Shown here in pieces: positions 1 to 8,481 of a stretch of 36,119 bases of DNA. Positions within the stretch are counted from its first letter, which is position 1; every line of letters starts with the position of its first letter. Location: NCBI GenBank assembly GCA_038251135.1, contig JBBSBR010000008.1, positions 1 to 36,119 of the forward strand. The letters are read 5' to 3'. The position numbers were made by a program, and so were the translations under genes. The notes under the pieces are model-generated. The model made no database searches. It was not told the origin of the DNA and worked only from the letters and a program-made list of their open reading frames with translations. Source of the DNA: JBBSBR01 sp038251135. GTDB lineage: Bacteria > Patescibacteriota > Saccharimonadia > UBA4664.

Positions 1-621
1 GCGCAAGCGGGCGCCGCGGGTCAGGTAGGCCTGGCGGCGCAGATATTCGAGAATCTTCTCTTTGTCGAAGTCGGTTGATTCAAAGATCGTCTGGTCCGGC
101 CAAAAGGTAATGATCGTACCGGTATGGTCCGAGGTTCCCACCACCTTCACTTCGCTCTGCGGGATGCCGATGGCGTATTCCTGGCGATAGAGCTTACCGT
201 TGCGCATGACCTCGGCAACGAGCTTGGTCGAGAGGGCGTTTACCACGCTTGAACCAACGCCGTGCAGTCCACCGGAGACCTTGTAACCCGACTCGGGTCC
301 GCCGAACTTACCGCCGGCGTGAAGGACGGTCAGAACCGTTTCGAGGGCCGACTTGCCGGTCGTGGGGTGCTTATCGATTGGAATACCGGCGCCGTTGTCG
401 GTAATGCGCACGCCGCCGTCGGCCAGCATCTCTACCGAGATGTCGGTGGCGCGGCCGGCCATAATCTCATCGATCGAGTTGTTTACAATTTCCCATATGA
501 GGTGGTGGAGGCCGTCGAGACCTGTACCACCGATATACATCCCTGGGCGTTTTCTTACCGGGTCAAGCCCCTCAAGAACTTGAATTTGTTCGGCGTCGTA
601 ATTCGTCTTCTTATCAGCCAT
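1..621 (-). CDS. gyrB: DNA gyrase subunit B, N-terminal part (cut by window edge)
   Basis: The first 207 codons of a type IIA topoisomerase B subunit; the rest lies beyond position 1. The protein starts MADKKTNYDAEQ and shows the GHKL ATPase fold of GyrB: the WEIVNNSIDE helix (metal-binding Glu44 and Asn47), DNGAGIP (75-81), and the GLHGVGSSVVNALS lid (118-131). GyrB pairs with GyrA to introduce negative supercoils using ATP. The start is ATG at 619-621, with a GGTGG ribosome site about 12 nt upstream and a promoter at 676-681. ParE (topoisomerase IV) has the same N-terminal fold and cannot be fully excluded from this fragment, but small genomes usually keep GyrB. Confidence 0.93.
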   Translation of the reverse strand, partial: MADKKTNYDAEQIQVLEGLDPVRKRPGMYIGGTGLDGLHHLIWEIVNNSIDEIMAGRATDISVEMLADGGVRITDNGAGIPIDKHPTTGKSALETVLTVLHAGGKFGGPESGYKVSGGLHGVGSSVVNALSTKLVAEVMRNGKLYRQEYAIGIPQSEVKVVGTSDHTGTIITFWPDQTIFESTDFDKEKILEYLRRQAYLTRGARLR

Positions 622-675
622 AACTGCGTAAATCCACCTTACTTAAAAATAGAGCTCACAGCTCACTTACGACCC

Positions 676-681
676 ATTATA
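676..681 (-). promoter_or_regulatory. -10 box of gyrB promoter
   Basis: Reads TATAAT on the minus strand, 54 nt before the gyrB ATG. It predicts a leader of about 48 nt with a GGTGG ribosome site. No good -35 was found at 17 nt; TTGCCC lies at about 19 nt. Confidence 0.5.
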
Positions 682-760
682 ACGCTTTAGCCACAACCGG
701 GGCAAACCTTTTTCAGTCGTTCACCGATACCGGCACTGGAATACTTATCGACTTATGGTG

Positions 761-766
761 TATCAT
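761..766 (+). promoter_or_regulatory. -10 box directly before a leaderless start
   Basis: TATCAT is followed by 7 nt and then the ATG at 774, so transcription should begin at or next to the A of the start codon. There is no Shine-Dalgarno sequence and no clear -35. Confidence 0.45.
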
Positions 767-773
767 AGCGCTA

Positions 774-2273
774 ATGTTTAGGACACTGGTTTCGAGTTTA
801 TCGCTATCCCCGTCGGCCGTATCGCAGTTGGCTTTTTATGCACGGCGGCTAAAACAAGAAAAGGTCTCGCGTCTGTTCTCGGTTCTGGCCGCAGTGCTTG
901 TGGTCGGCCTGCAATTTGCGACCATTTTGGCGCCGCCGAGCCCATCCAATGCCGCATCGCCGAGCGACCTGGTTCACGGCGGCATCGTCTCAAAGACCGA
1001 TCTTTTGAACCGCTACGATGCCTCCTCGGAGCTCAAGGCAATTTATAATTACTTCGGAATCAGCCGTGCCGATATCGCGGCGACCAAAGAAGTAACCATC
1101 AACACCAAGGACAAAACGCTCCAGTCGATGGGCCGACAACCGCATACCAGTACCGACGGCGTTATGACGATTGCCGGCGTCAAGTATTACTACCGCCCCA
1201 TGTACAAAGCCGATACGGGATCGTTTGTCACTACCGGATCCAGCTACAAGGTTCTCCAGGGCTACAGCAGCTTGAATCATCGATATTTTGCCGTCATGTT
1301 CCTGTGCGGCAACCTCGTCTTCAAGGTCGTTCCCCCGCTGCCGACACCAACTCCTGCCCCAGCACCCAAAGCGCCGACGCCTATTCCCGTACCCAAAGCG
1401 CCGACGCCTATTCCCGTACCCAAAGCGATTCCAAGTCTGGCCTGTATTAGTCTTACGGGCAATACTTCTGGCGGCGAAGCCCCGTTGACGGTCGAATACG
1501 CAGCGGTCGCCAGCAGTAGCAATCAGACGGTCTCAAGCTACATCTATGACTTCGGCGATAACTCCACTCAGACAACTTCAGCCGCCAGTACATCGCACGT
1601 TTACGGTAAGGTCGGAACCTTCAAGGCCACGCTACAAGTCAAAGGCTCCTTAGGCACAACGACCCCGATATCCAGCGTATGCTCGTTTACACTCACGACC
1701 ACCAGCAAGCCGGCTCAGATCATACAAGCCAAAAGCGCCCTGAACGAGACTCAGAACGCCGATGCTCAATCCCAGCCCGCACAAGCCGGGGATGCCATAA
1801 AATACACCTTGGTTGCCAAAAACATCGGCGGCTCGAGTATCAACTTCGTTATCACCGACGATATTACGGACATATTGGAGTATGCCGATGCCACCGATAC
1901 CGGTGGCGGCACAAGTACCGATCGTTCTATCACCTGGCCGAGTGTCAGTATAGCGGCCGGTGCCTCGGTCACCAGAACCTTTACGATCCGCGTTAAGTCC
2001 CCCGTTCCCACGACTCCCGTCGGCACCTCCGACAAGTACTCGTTCGACCTGCGCATGGACAACGTCTATGGCAACGTCGTTCAGGTCCAAGTCCAGCCGC
2101 CCGTCCCGAAGCAGATTGAGCAAGCTGTCAACAACCTCCCGCAGACTGGGGGCGGCTCCACGACCTTCATCGTAATAATTATTGCCACTATGGCGTTCTT
2201 CTTCTACCTGCGCAACCGCCAGCTAATGGCTGAGGTCAAGATTCTGCGCCATGATTACCAAGGAGGAGCATAG
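774..2273 (+). CDS. Surface protein with PKD and DUF11 domains and LPQTG C-terminus
   Basis: A 499-residue exported protein. Residues about 33-60 form a hydrophobic signal or anchor segment ending at an Ala-rich site (SNAAS). A unique region follows, then a Pro-rich hinge of repeated APTPIPVPK units (about 192-219). Next comes a PKD-like Ig-fold domain (about 222-310, with YDFGD and the SHVYGKVGTFKATLQV strand pair) and a DUF11-like domain (about 325-440). The C-terminus has LPQTG at 455-459, a hydrophobic helix (about 464-478) and a positive tail, which resembles a sortase signal. The tail after the helix (about 20 residues) is longer than in classical sortase substrates, so it may simply be a membrane anchor. 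No sortase gene is in the window. It forms a unit with the gene at 2277, 3 nt downstream. The start is placed by the adjacent -10 box. Its specific role is unknown. Confidence 0.8.
   Translation: MFRTLVSSLSLSPSAVSQLAFYARRLKQEKVSRLFSVLAAVLVVGLQFATILAPPSPSNAASPSDLVHGGIVSKTDLLNRYDASSELKAIYNYFGISRADIAATKEVTINTKDKTLQSMGRQPHTSTDGVMTIAGVKYYYRPMYKADTGSFVTTGSSYKVLQGYSSLNHRYFAVMFLCGNLVFKVVPPLPTPTPAPAPKAPTPIPVPKAPTPIPVPKAIPSLACISLTGNTSGGEAPLTVEYAAVASSSNQTVSSYIYDFGDNSTQTTSAASTSHVYGKVGTFKATLQVKGSLGTTTPISSVCSFTLTTTSKPAQIIQAKSALNETQNADAQSQPAQAGDAIKYTLVAKNIGGSSINFVITDDITDILEYADATDTGGGTSTDRSITWPSVSIAAGASVTRTFTIRVKSPVPTTPVGTSDKYSFDLRMDNVYGNVVQVQVQPPVPKQIEQAVNNLPQTGGGSTTFIVIIIATMAFFFYLRNRQLMAEVKILRHDYQGGA
1364..1427 (+). 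repeat. 27-bp in-frame tandem repeat (2.4 copies)
   Basis: Two identical 27-bp units (1364-1390 and 1391-1417) plus the first 10 bp of a third (1418-1427). Each encodes nine residues of a Pro-rich spacer (PKAPTPIPV) between the N-terminal region and the PKD domain of the surface protein. Confidence 0.9.
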
Positions 2274-2276
2274 TAT

Positions 2277-2834
2277 ATGTCAAATGAACACCAGCCTCAT
2301 GCCCCCGAAGCCGATGGTTCTGCCGAGCGTCAGAACCAGATAAACGAACTGGCACAGGAGCGGCTAAAGCAACTTGAGCAGACAGGATCCCCCGAAAAGA
2401 CACATGAAGACGACCCGGCCAAGCGCGCCGAAGCCGCCCGTGAAGTCATCAATAAGCCCGAGACTCCGTCAGAAACGCCGATTGTCGAAACCTCTCAGCC
2501 GTCGATCACCCAACGGCTAAGTCATGCCGTCAATTTTCAGCAGACCATGAAGAGTCTCCAGACCCGCCTGACTCCGGCCAGTCGTAGTTTTAGCAAGGTT
2601 ATTCATGCGCCGGCAGTCGAGAAGACGAGCGAAGCACTTGAGAAGACCGTAATGCGCCCCTCCGTCATCAACGGTGCCCTTTGGACTGCCGTCATCGTTC
2701 AGGCTGTACTCTACTTTACTGCTCGCTACTACGGTTTTGCCCTAAGCGGTTCGGAGATCATTATCTCGCTCCTTGCGGGAGGCTTACTCGGAATAGTACT
2801 CGAAGGCATTTGGCGCGGTATTAAGCACCGATAA
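2277..2834 (+). CDS. Small membrane protein with charged N-terminus, unknown function
   Basis: 185 residues. The first 120 are hydrophilic and rich in Glu, Gln, Ala and Pro, probably disordered or partly helical. Two hydrophobic helices follow at about 134-151 and 157-176, with a short basic end (GIWRGIKHR), so the protein is probably anchored with its long N-terminus in the cytoplasm. A strong GGAGG ribosome site lies 9 nt before the ATG, inside the end of the upstream gene, and only 3 nt separate the two genes, so they are co-transcribed and probably act together. A perfect terminator hairpin follows at 2853. I do not recognise a family. Confidence 0.75.
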   Translation: MSNEHQPHAPEADGSAERQNQINELAQERLKQLEQTGSPEKTHEDDPAKRAEAAREVINKPETPSETPIVETSQPSITQRLSHAVNFQQTMKSLQTRLTPASRSFSKVIHAPAVEKTSEALEKTVMRPSVINGALWTAVIVQAVLYFTARYYGFALSGSEIIISLLAGGLLGIVLEGIWRGIKHR

Positions 2835-2852
2835 TCACACTCCAGATTACAT

Positions 2853-2877
2853 AACGAGGCCGGATGGCCTCGTTTTT
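2853..2877 (+). terminator. Rho-independent terminator
   Basis: Perfect 9-bp stem (2853-2861 with 2866-2874), 4-nt loop, and a T run at 2873-2877. It ends the plus-strand two-gene unit, 18 nt after the stop codon. Confidence 0.9.
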
Positions 2878-2913
2878 CGTCCTTGAGTTATGTTTGATCA
2901 GCTATTCCGGGGG

Positions 2914-5900
2914 TTACTCGCCTATAACGACATTTCCTAACTCATCCACATATACCTCCCCTTTAGAAAGATTATCAGGCTTCAATGAGCCTACAACCGG
3001 TCTCGACGGCAGATTGTTGGCCTTGGGCTGGGTCGGCAAAATCAAGCCCGAAGGTACTTCTTTCGGATCGGCCACCATATCTTTGGATAGCTCGCTGGTT
3101 GGCGGTGTAAGTACAGTCTGCTCGGGGCGAGGTTCATCGATTGGCTCTGATTCAGCCGGTTCGATTGCAATCGAAACCTCCGCCTCAGGTTCGGGCGGGA
3201 TGACTTCCGCCTGTGCAGCTCGAGCCTGGTTTGCCGCGGCCACATCTGGTGCTGCCAGCGATTCCGCCTCGGGCAAATAATACTCCTCTTCCGGCATCGC
3301 GATTACCGGCGCCTCGGACTCCGCCGGCTCAACCGCAACCTCTGGGGACAAATCTAGCAGCGCTGGCGGCACGTTGCCTGGAATGGGCTCTAACGGCATT
3401 ATGACTTTTTGATGACTCTCGGTCTGAGGTTCAGTTTTAGGCTCGTTAGATGTCACCTCTGGCTCATCTTCGGCTCCAAATTCGCTGGTTGCCCCGATCT
3501 CTGCCGGAGCCGGTTCCGGCAATCTTTCGCGTTCGCCCTGTGTACCCGTCACCACCGCACCGGATCCTTCTACAAAATGAGTCTCGGTGGGGTGAAATAC
3601 GATCTTATCGTCATCTGATTCCGCGACACCTTGGGGGTCGCCTGCAGGGATGGTGGAACTAGCCGTAGATGCTGGCGCGGCGTTTTCGAGAGCCGCGACC
3701 TCCGAAGCCAGCGCAGGCATCGTCATTATTTCCGCCTGTGGCTGTGACTTGGACTCCAGCCTAGACTCCAATTCTGGCTCAACCGTCGACTGCGGCTCAG
3801 GGTCGGGCTGGGGTTGACTAATCATCGGCAGAGTTCTGGTCGTGTCATTATTGTCCAGCAGCGAAGCACTCAACAACTCGTCAATGCGGTGCTCAGTCCG
3901 ACGGATGGCATCATCCGGATCCAAAGCGGTATCGTCTTGAGTGGTTGGTGCTTCAGTCGGACTAACCGATGACGGAGTTTCGATAGCGATCGCATTTTCC
4001 GGCACTTGAGCCGGTGGCAAGGTCGTGCCCAGCGAAATCTTGTCCTTATCGACCGACTGGGGGGTTGAAGGCACGTCGTCGAGCGCTTCTTGGCGCCTCT
4101 TGGCAGCGGCTGCCATTACGGCGGCCAAGACTTCGTCGGTACTGCGTTCCGCAACTACCGGCTCTATCGGACCCGCAATGTCGGCTGTCTGAGCTTGCGG
4201 TTCCGAAGGCGGCGGAATACTTGCTACGGGTCCTTGGGTCGGCTCAGCTGCAACTTCCGGTTCCGCAACGGTCACGCTCATATCGCTAATCTTCCCGCTT
4301 GAATCCTCAGCGGGGACACTCTCGGGTTTTGGTATCTCCGCGGTAGCTTGCACCGGCAGGCTGTCGGTTTGAGGTTTGTTTGCTTCAGCCGGTTGCCGCA
4401 GCTGGTCTGACGGCTCTTCCAGAACTTCCTCCAATTTGGGATCGACGAAGTGAATGTACCCACCCGTGCCGGCCATAGCGTCCTGAGTATTCACGTCCGG
4501 CTCATTCGGATCCGCTTCTTCAGCAACACCTATCGGCGCCGAGGGTGTTTCATCGATAACCGGTTCGCTGACTACCGGTTTCTGGATCTCCGATTCCGGT
4601 AATTCCTCAGGGAACTCCTGAGCGGTCTCGGTCCGCGCTGTATCAGCCGCAACCTTGTCGGACGGCTGCTCGGCGTCAGAATTCGTTTGTATCGCGATAT
4701 CCTGCACCGGTTGATTGCTTAATTGTGACGGTTCAACCGACGGCTCGGATTGAGAACCCGGCACCTTCGGTGTTTCGACTTCGGTAGCTTTGGTTTGAGG
4801 TGCGCTTTCAGCTTTCATCGGCGCTTCAATCGGGATGGATGCACTTGATTCTTGACTCGGCTTCGCGTTATCGGCAGGTGGCTCTGTGATTACAGTCCTC
4901 TCATCAGTCTTAACTTCCGGCACCGGAGACCCCAGTAGCGGAACTGACGTCAGAGGATCAGCGGCCCGTAGCAGCTCATCCGACGCTTCGGCGGCCTGCG
5001 CTGCTACGGGCGGAGCCACGGCCAGCAGCGGTACACCTCCTAGGGGATCGTTGGCGATTGTGGACTCCTCTAACGCCTGCTGGCGGCGCAGCACAGATTC
5101 GTCAACAATAGGTTGAGCCGTAGGCAACGGCTTCCCGCCGGTGATGTCTGATACCGATAAACTGGAGGGATCTTTAACGGACGCAGGATCGGGTCCGAGA
5201 TCAATCGGGGGCGCTCCAATCGGGGGCGGGGTTGAGGCCAAGCGCAGCAAATCAGCTGCCGGTGCCGGAGCCGGAGCCGGAGCGGTCGGTTGGGGCGCTA
5301 TCGGCTCTGCCGGCGGTTGAGTTAAGGGCGGAGCGTATTGCAGGGCCGCGGGCATCTCCGGAGCGGGCTCAAAGACTGTAACCGGGGGTTTTGGTTCCGG
5401 TGCCGGCTGGACGACGGGAACCTCCGGTGCGGAAACGACAACAGGCGCCGACGGTGCAGGAGCAGGGTTTTGAGGTAACGCTGCGGGCTCCGGTGCGGCC
5501 GCAACCGGCGGCTCCGCCACGGCCACCGGGGTCGGAGGCAGCGGTGCGTCTGCCGCTTTGCCGGTCAAACGCAACTGCAAATCAGCTTCGACATCATTAC
5601 GCGAATGGCCGAACTTCGCCGCGCTCAGCTGTTTAATCGCCGCGGCTAATTCCGTGCTGACGCCCTCCACCCATGGCAGATCAGCCATGGAAAACGGCTG
5701 CGACGGCAAGCCACCGATCAGCATGCGAACCGCCGAGTGGAGATTCGGCATACCCGTAAGATCACTCGCATCGAAGACTGGGGCAAGCTGCTTCACCATA
5801 AACTCAGCGTCCTCCGGCCCCATCCGATGAGCTACCATCGTACCGACATTGCCAAAGATGGCATCGCGTATCTCGGGCGAAAGCTGGCCGATAAACTGGT

Positions 5901-7998
5901 TGGCCACGATCAGATTCAGGCGATATTTACGGGCCTCGCTCAGGATTGTGGCAAAGCTGTCGGTCGAGAAGTTCTGAAACTCGTCCACGTACAAGCTAAA
6001 ATCATTCCGTAACTCGGTATCCATATCGGCTCGGCTCATCGCGGCGGCTTGGAATTTAATGACAAAAATCATACCGAGCAGGTTGGAGTTAAGCTCGCCC
6101 AAGCGCCCCTTCGACAGGTTGACGATCAGGATCTTCTTCTTGTCCATGATTTCGCGCAAATTAAACGAGCTCTTGGTCTGACCAAGGATATTGCGCATCG
6201 TCTCGTTGTTGAGGTAGGCGCCGAACTTGCTCACGAACCACCCCAGCATCTCGCTCTTATGGTAGTCGCTCGTCTGAGCCATCTCCTTGGTCCAGAACTC
6301 GATGACCGTAGGGTCTTTGAGGTACTTGAACTTCTGCTTCAGGTATTCCGTGTCGGTAAAGACTTTGGGAATCTCAATAAAAGTTGCGCCGTTGGGGTCG
6401 CTCATGAGAGTTAAGGCGGCATTTCGGAACCAGTGCTCAAAGCGCGGCCCGATAATCCCCGTCTTGCCCGGATCATAGAGCTTATAGAGCATGTTGATCG
6501 ACTCCTGAACCAAGAAATCCTTCTGTGTCGGGTCGGTGAACTCAAAGAGGTTGAGTCCCAGCGGAAAATCCATATCGGCGGGATTGAAGTAAATGACATC
6601 CTCAGCCCGCTCTTTGGGAATGAGCCCCAGCAGTTTCTCGGCCGTCTCGCCGTGAGGATCAATAAACGCAAACCCCCGCCCGGCCTTCATATCCTGGACG
6701 GCCAGATTCTCCAACATCACGCTCTTACCGGTTCCCGTCTGACCCAGTATGTAGGTATGACGCCGGCGATCATCTTCGGAGAGTCGTATCTCCTTGCGTA
6801 CGCCGCGGAACTCGTTATATCCAAACAGCAGACCCTCGCTCGGCATACTTGCGGGACCGTCGACTTCCTTGGACATCTGCCGTTCAACGCTGGTAGTCGG
6901 AGTAAATTGCGCATCCGGCAAGTGGAACAGGGTTGCCAGCTCAACGCTGTTTAAGACCGATCCGTGAGCTTCAGGCGGGAAAAAACGGAAGATAAAGGCC
7001 GTTACGAGACCCTGGACCTCCTGCGCCGGCAGAAATTTGAAGCCGTTTAGCCCGGGCGCTTCGTAGAGGGCAAAGGTGGTAGCGATATCGCGCAATAATT
7101 GTTGGGAGGTAGCGACGGTCTGGGTCGAAACGACAACTCTCACCAGAACCTCGAAGGTCGGGTGCTTTGTCTTGTCCTCGATCTTTTCGATGGTGGCGAG
7201 CTCGAGGTTCGACAGCTGAACCGGCTCGCCTTTACGCGCTGTCGAGCCGTCGTGTATGTCGGTCTTCGGCGCGACGACCGCCGCCTTGGCGAGATCCATC
7301 GGCGTGATCTTCAGACCCTTATTGCGGCCTTTGCGCAATTTGTCCGTGACGCCGGTGGCGTGCTTGGTCCAGCCGGCGGGCGTCGGTCTCACCATAATCT
7401 GAATCGCCGCTCCGTCTTCCTTACCCAGACCGGAGAGGGTCGTAATTATGGCCTCCATCGGGTCGCGTTCGAGCGACTCGTAGGTGGCTATCGGATAAGC
7501 CGAATCGGACTTCAGTACCAGCTCGCCGCCCATCGTGGCGGCGAGCCGACCGTCCTGGTTGAAAATATTGTGGTCTTCAACCTCTTCAATGCGGGAACCC
7601 GGATACGCGGTCAGAATGGCCTTCTGAACCGTACTCACCAGCGCCACCGGTACGGCGGCGTAGTAATGGACTAAACCGTTGGTGGCCACCAGCTCCAGCG
7701 CGATGTGACGTTGACCGTAAAAAGTACTCTTGAAGCCCTGAGTAGCCGTCCCGGAAATCAAATTATAAAGAACCTCTGCCTGAGCCGTCTTCTCGCGCAT
7801 GACTTCACGGACATCCCGGCTGCCGCCGGCGGTATCCTCACTCGACGGCGGGAGGTGGATCAATAACGGCACCGTCTTGAGGCCGCGCTCAATCGCCTTG
7901 GCACGGCGCAATTTACCGCGGTATGTCAGATAAGCCACGCCCCCGAGGATAGCCCCGAGTGCCAAAAATATACCAACTATAACAATTATGACGTTCAA
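2914..7998 (-). CDS. VirD4/HerA-like membrane ATPase with ~880-residue low-complexity tail
   Basis: A 1694-residue protein in three parts. An N-terminal transmembrane helix (about 3-25) leads into a region of about 370 residues without a recognised motif. A P-loop ATPase of the type IV secretion coupling/HerA superfamily follows: Walker A GQTGTGKS at 419-426, FIDPHGE at 445-451, Walker B LYVDEFQNF at 669-677, and a sensor-like IVANQFIGQL at 697-706. From about 815 to the end is a Pro/Ala/Glu/Ser-rich low-complexity region closing on a short ordered tip (VYVDELGNVVIGE). Relatives pump DNA or protein through membranes; the substrate here is unknown. The start is TTG, chosen because GGAGG lies 7 nt before it and because this places the membrane helix at the very N-terminus. 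It is 21 nt downstream of the gene at 8020-8427. No other secretion genes are in the window. Confidence 0.85.
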   Translation of the reverse strand: MNVIIVIVGIFLALGAILGGVAYLTYRGKLRRAKAIERGLKTVPLLIHLPPSSEDTAGGSRDVREVMREKTAQAEVLYNLISGTATQGFKSTFYGQRHIALELVATNGLVHYYAAVPVALVSTVQKAILTAYPGSRIEEVEDHNIFNQDGRLAATMGGELVLKSDSAYPIATYESLERDPMEAIITTLSGLGKEDGAAIQIMVRPTPAGWTKHATGVTDKLRKGRNKGLKITPMDLAKAAVVAPKTDIHDGSTARKGEPVQLSNLELATIEKIEDKTKHPTFEVLVRVVVSTQTVATSQQLLRDIATTFALYEAPGLNGFKFLPAQEVQGLVTAFIFRFFPPEAHGSVLNSVELATLFHLPDAQFTPTTSVERQMSKEVDGPASMPSEGLLFGYNEFRGVRKEIRLSEDDRRRHTYILGQTGTGKSVMLENLAVQDMKAGRGFAFIDPHGETAEKLLGLIPKERAEDVIYFNPADMDFPLGLNLFEFTDPTQKDFLVQESINMLYKLYDPGKTGIIGPRFEHWFRNAALTLMSDPNGATFIEIPKVFTDTEYLKQKFKYLKDPTVIEFWTKEMAQTSDYHKSEMLGWFVSKFGAYLNNETMRNILGQTKSSFNLREIMDKKKILIVNLSKGRLGELNSNLLGMIFVIKFQAAAMSRADMDTELRNDFSLYVDEFQNFSTDSFATILSEARKYRLNLIVANQFIGQLSPEIRDAIFGNVGTMVAHRMGPEDAEFMVKQLAPVFDASDLTGMPNLHSAVRMLIGGLPSQPFSMADLPWVEGVSTELAAAIKQLSAAKFGHSRNDVEADLQLRLTGKAADAPLPPTPVAVAEPPVAAAPEPAALPQNPAPAPSAPVVVSAPEVPVVQPAPEPKPPVTVFEPAPEMPAALQYAPPLTQPPAEPIAPQPTAPAPAPAPAADLLRLASTPPPIGAPPIDLGPDPASVKDPSSLSVSDITGGKPLPTAQPIVDESVLRRQQALEESTIANDPLGGVPLLAVAPPVAAQAAEASDELLRAADPLTSVPLLGSPVPEVKTDERTVITEPPADNAKPSQESSASIPIEAPMKAESAPQTKATEVETPKVPGSQSEPSVEPSQLSNQPVQDIAIQTNSDAEQPSDKVAADTARTETAQEFPEELPESEIQKPVVSEPVIDETPSAPIGVAEEADPNEPDVNTQDAMAGTGGYIHFVDPKLEEVLEEPSDQLRQPAEANKPQTDSLPVQATAEIPKPESVPAEDSSGKISDMSVTVAEPEVAAEPTQGPVASIPPPSEPQAQTADIAGPIEPVVAERSTDEVLAAVMAAAAKRRQEALDDVPSTPQSVDKDKISLGTTLPPAQVPENAIAIETPSSVSPTEAPTTQDDTALDPDDAIRRTEHRIDELLSASLLDNNDTTRTLPMISQPQPDPEPQSTVEPELESRLESKSQPQAEIMTMPALASEVAALENAAPASTASSTIPAGDPQGVAESDDDKIVFHPTETHFVEGSGAVVTGTQGERERLPEPAPAEIGATSEFGAEDEPEVTSNEPKTEPQTESHQKVIMPLEPIPGNVPPALLDLSPEVAVEPAESEAPVIAMPEEEYYLPEAESLAAPDVAAANQARAAQAEVIPPEPEAEVSIAIEPAESEPIDEPRPEQTVLTPPTSELSKDMVADPKEVPSGLILPTQPKANNLPSRPVVGSLKPDNLSKGEVYVDELGNVVIGE

Positions 7999-8019
7999 CG
8001 AACCGTCCTCCGCGTCATA

Positions 8020-8427
8020 CTAGTCGTTCTCAGGCTTCTTAACCTCGTGTCCGTAGCGCTGCTTCAAGTAGTCGATCTGGAGCGCCTCAATCCCCTCTTC
8101 CTCCGCATACGGATTGCCGTTGGTGTCGGTCACGATCTGCTCCGCTTTTTCGACCCATTCAGGTTCAATTACATCCTGATCAGCCGCCACCGAAGGCGAA
8201 GCGCTAACGCTGCTGGGTACCGGAGCGGCCGGTGCCGGGACGGCGGCCATCGCGGCCGCTACGTCGGCAGCCGTTAACCGCGGCGGAACGACCGGCTGAT
8301 TCGGTTTCCCGGCATTATCATAGGCAGCACCTGAACCCGTTTCCGGTGCTATCGGCTGGGGCGACGATTCCGGTCCTCCACCGATCGGCTGCTCAGGGTT
8401 TAACTGAGGGGTAGGTTGCGTATCCAT
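8020..8427 (-). CDS. Small Pro/Ala-rich protein upstream of the large ATPase
   Basis: 135 residues. The first 85 are Pro-, Ala- and Gly-rich and probably disordered. The last 45 form an acidic segment (EWVEKAEQIVTDTNGNPYA, then a Tyr-Leu-Lys-rich helix). No signal peptide or membrane helix is visible. It is the first gene of a two-gene unit with the VirD4/HerA-like ATPase (21 nt gap), so a partner or adaptor role is a reasonable guess. The C-terminal segment looks like the conserved, possibly binding, part. I do not recognise the family. Confidence 0.7.
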   Translation of the reverse strand: MDTQPTPQLNPEQPIGGGPESSPQPIAPETGSGAAYDNAGKPNQPVVPPRLTAADVAAAMAAVPAPAAPVPSSVSASPSVAADQDVIEPEWVEKAEQIVTDTNGNPYAEEEGIEALQIDYLKQRYGHEVKKPEND

Positions 8428-8437
8428 AGGTGAATAA

Positions 8438-8443
8438 ATTATA
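8438..8443 (-). promoter_or_regulatory. -10 box with very short predicted leader
   Basis: Perfect TATAAT on the minus strand, 10 nt before the ATG at 8427. Predicted leader is only about 3 nt, too short for a ribosome site. Confidence 0.5.
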
Positions 8444-8481
8444 CCACTTGTGCTCTAATAATAGCAGTGAAAGTCGACGCG

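Noticed and set aside
3213..5636. Numerous open frames on both strands over the ATPase tail
   Set aside because: They are shadows caused by the low-complexity Pro/Ala/Glu codons of the real gene.
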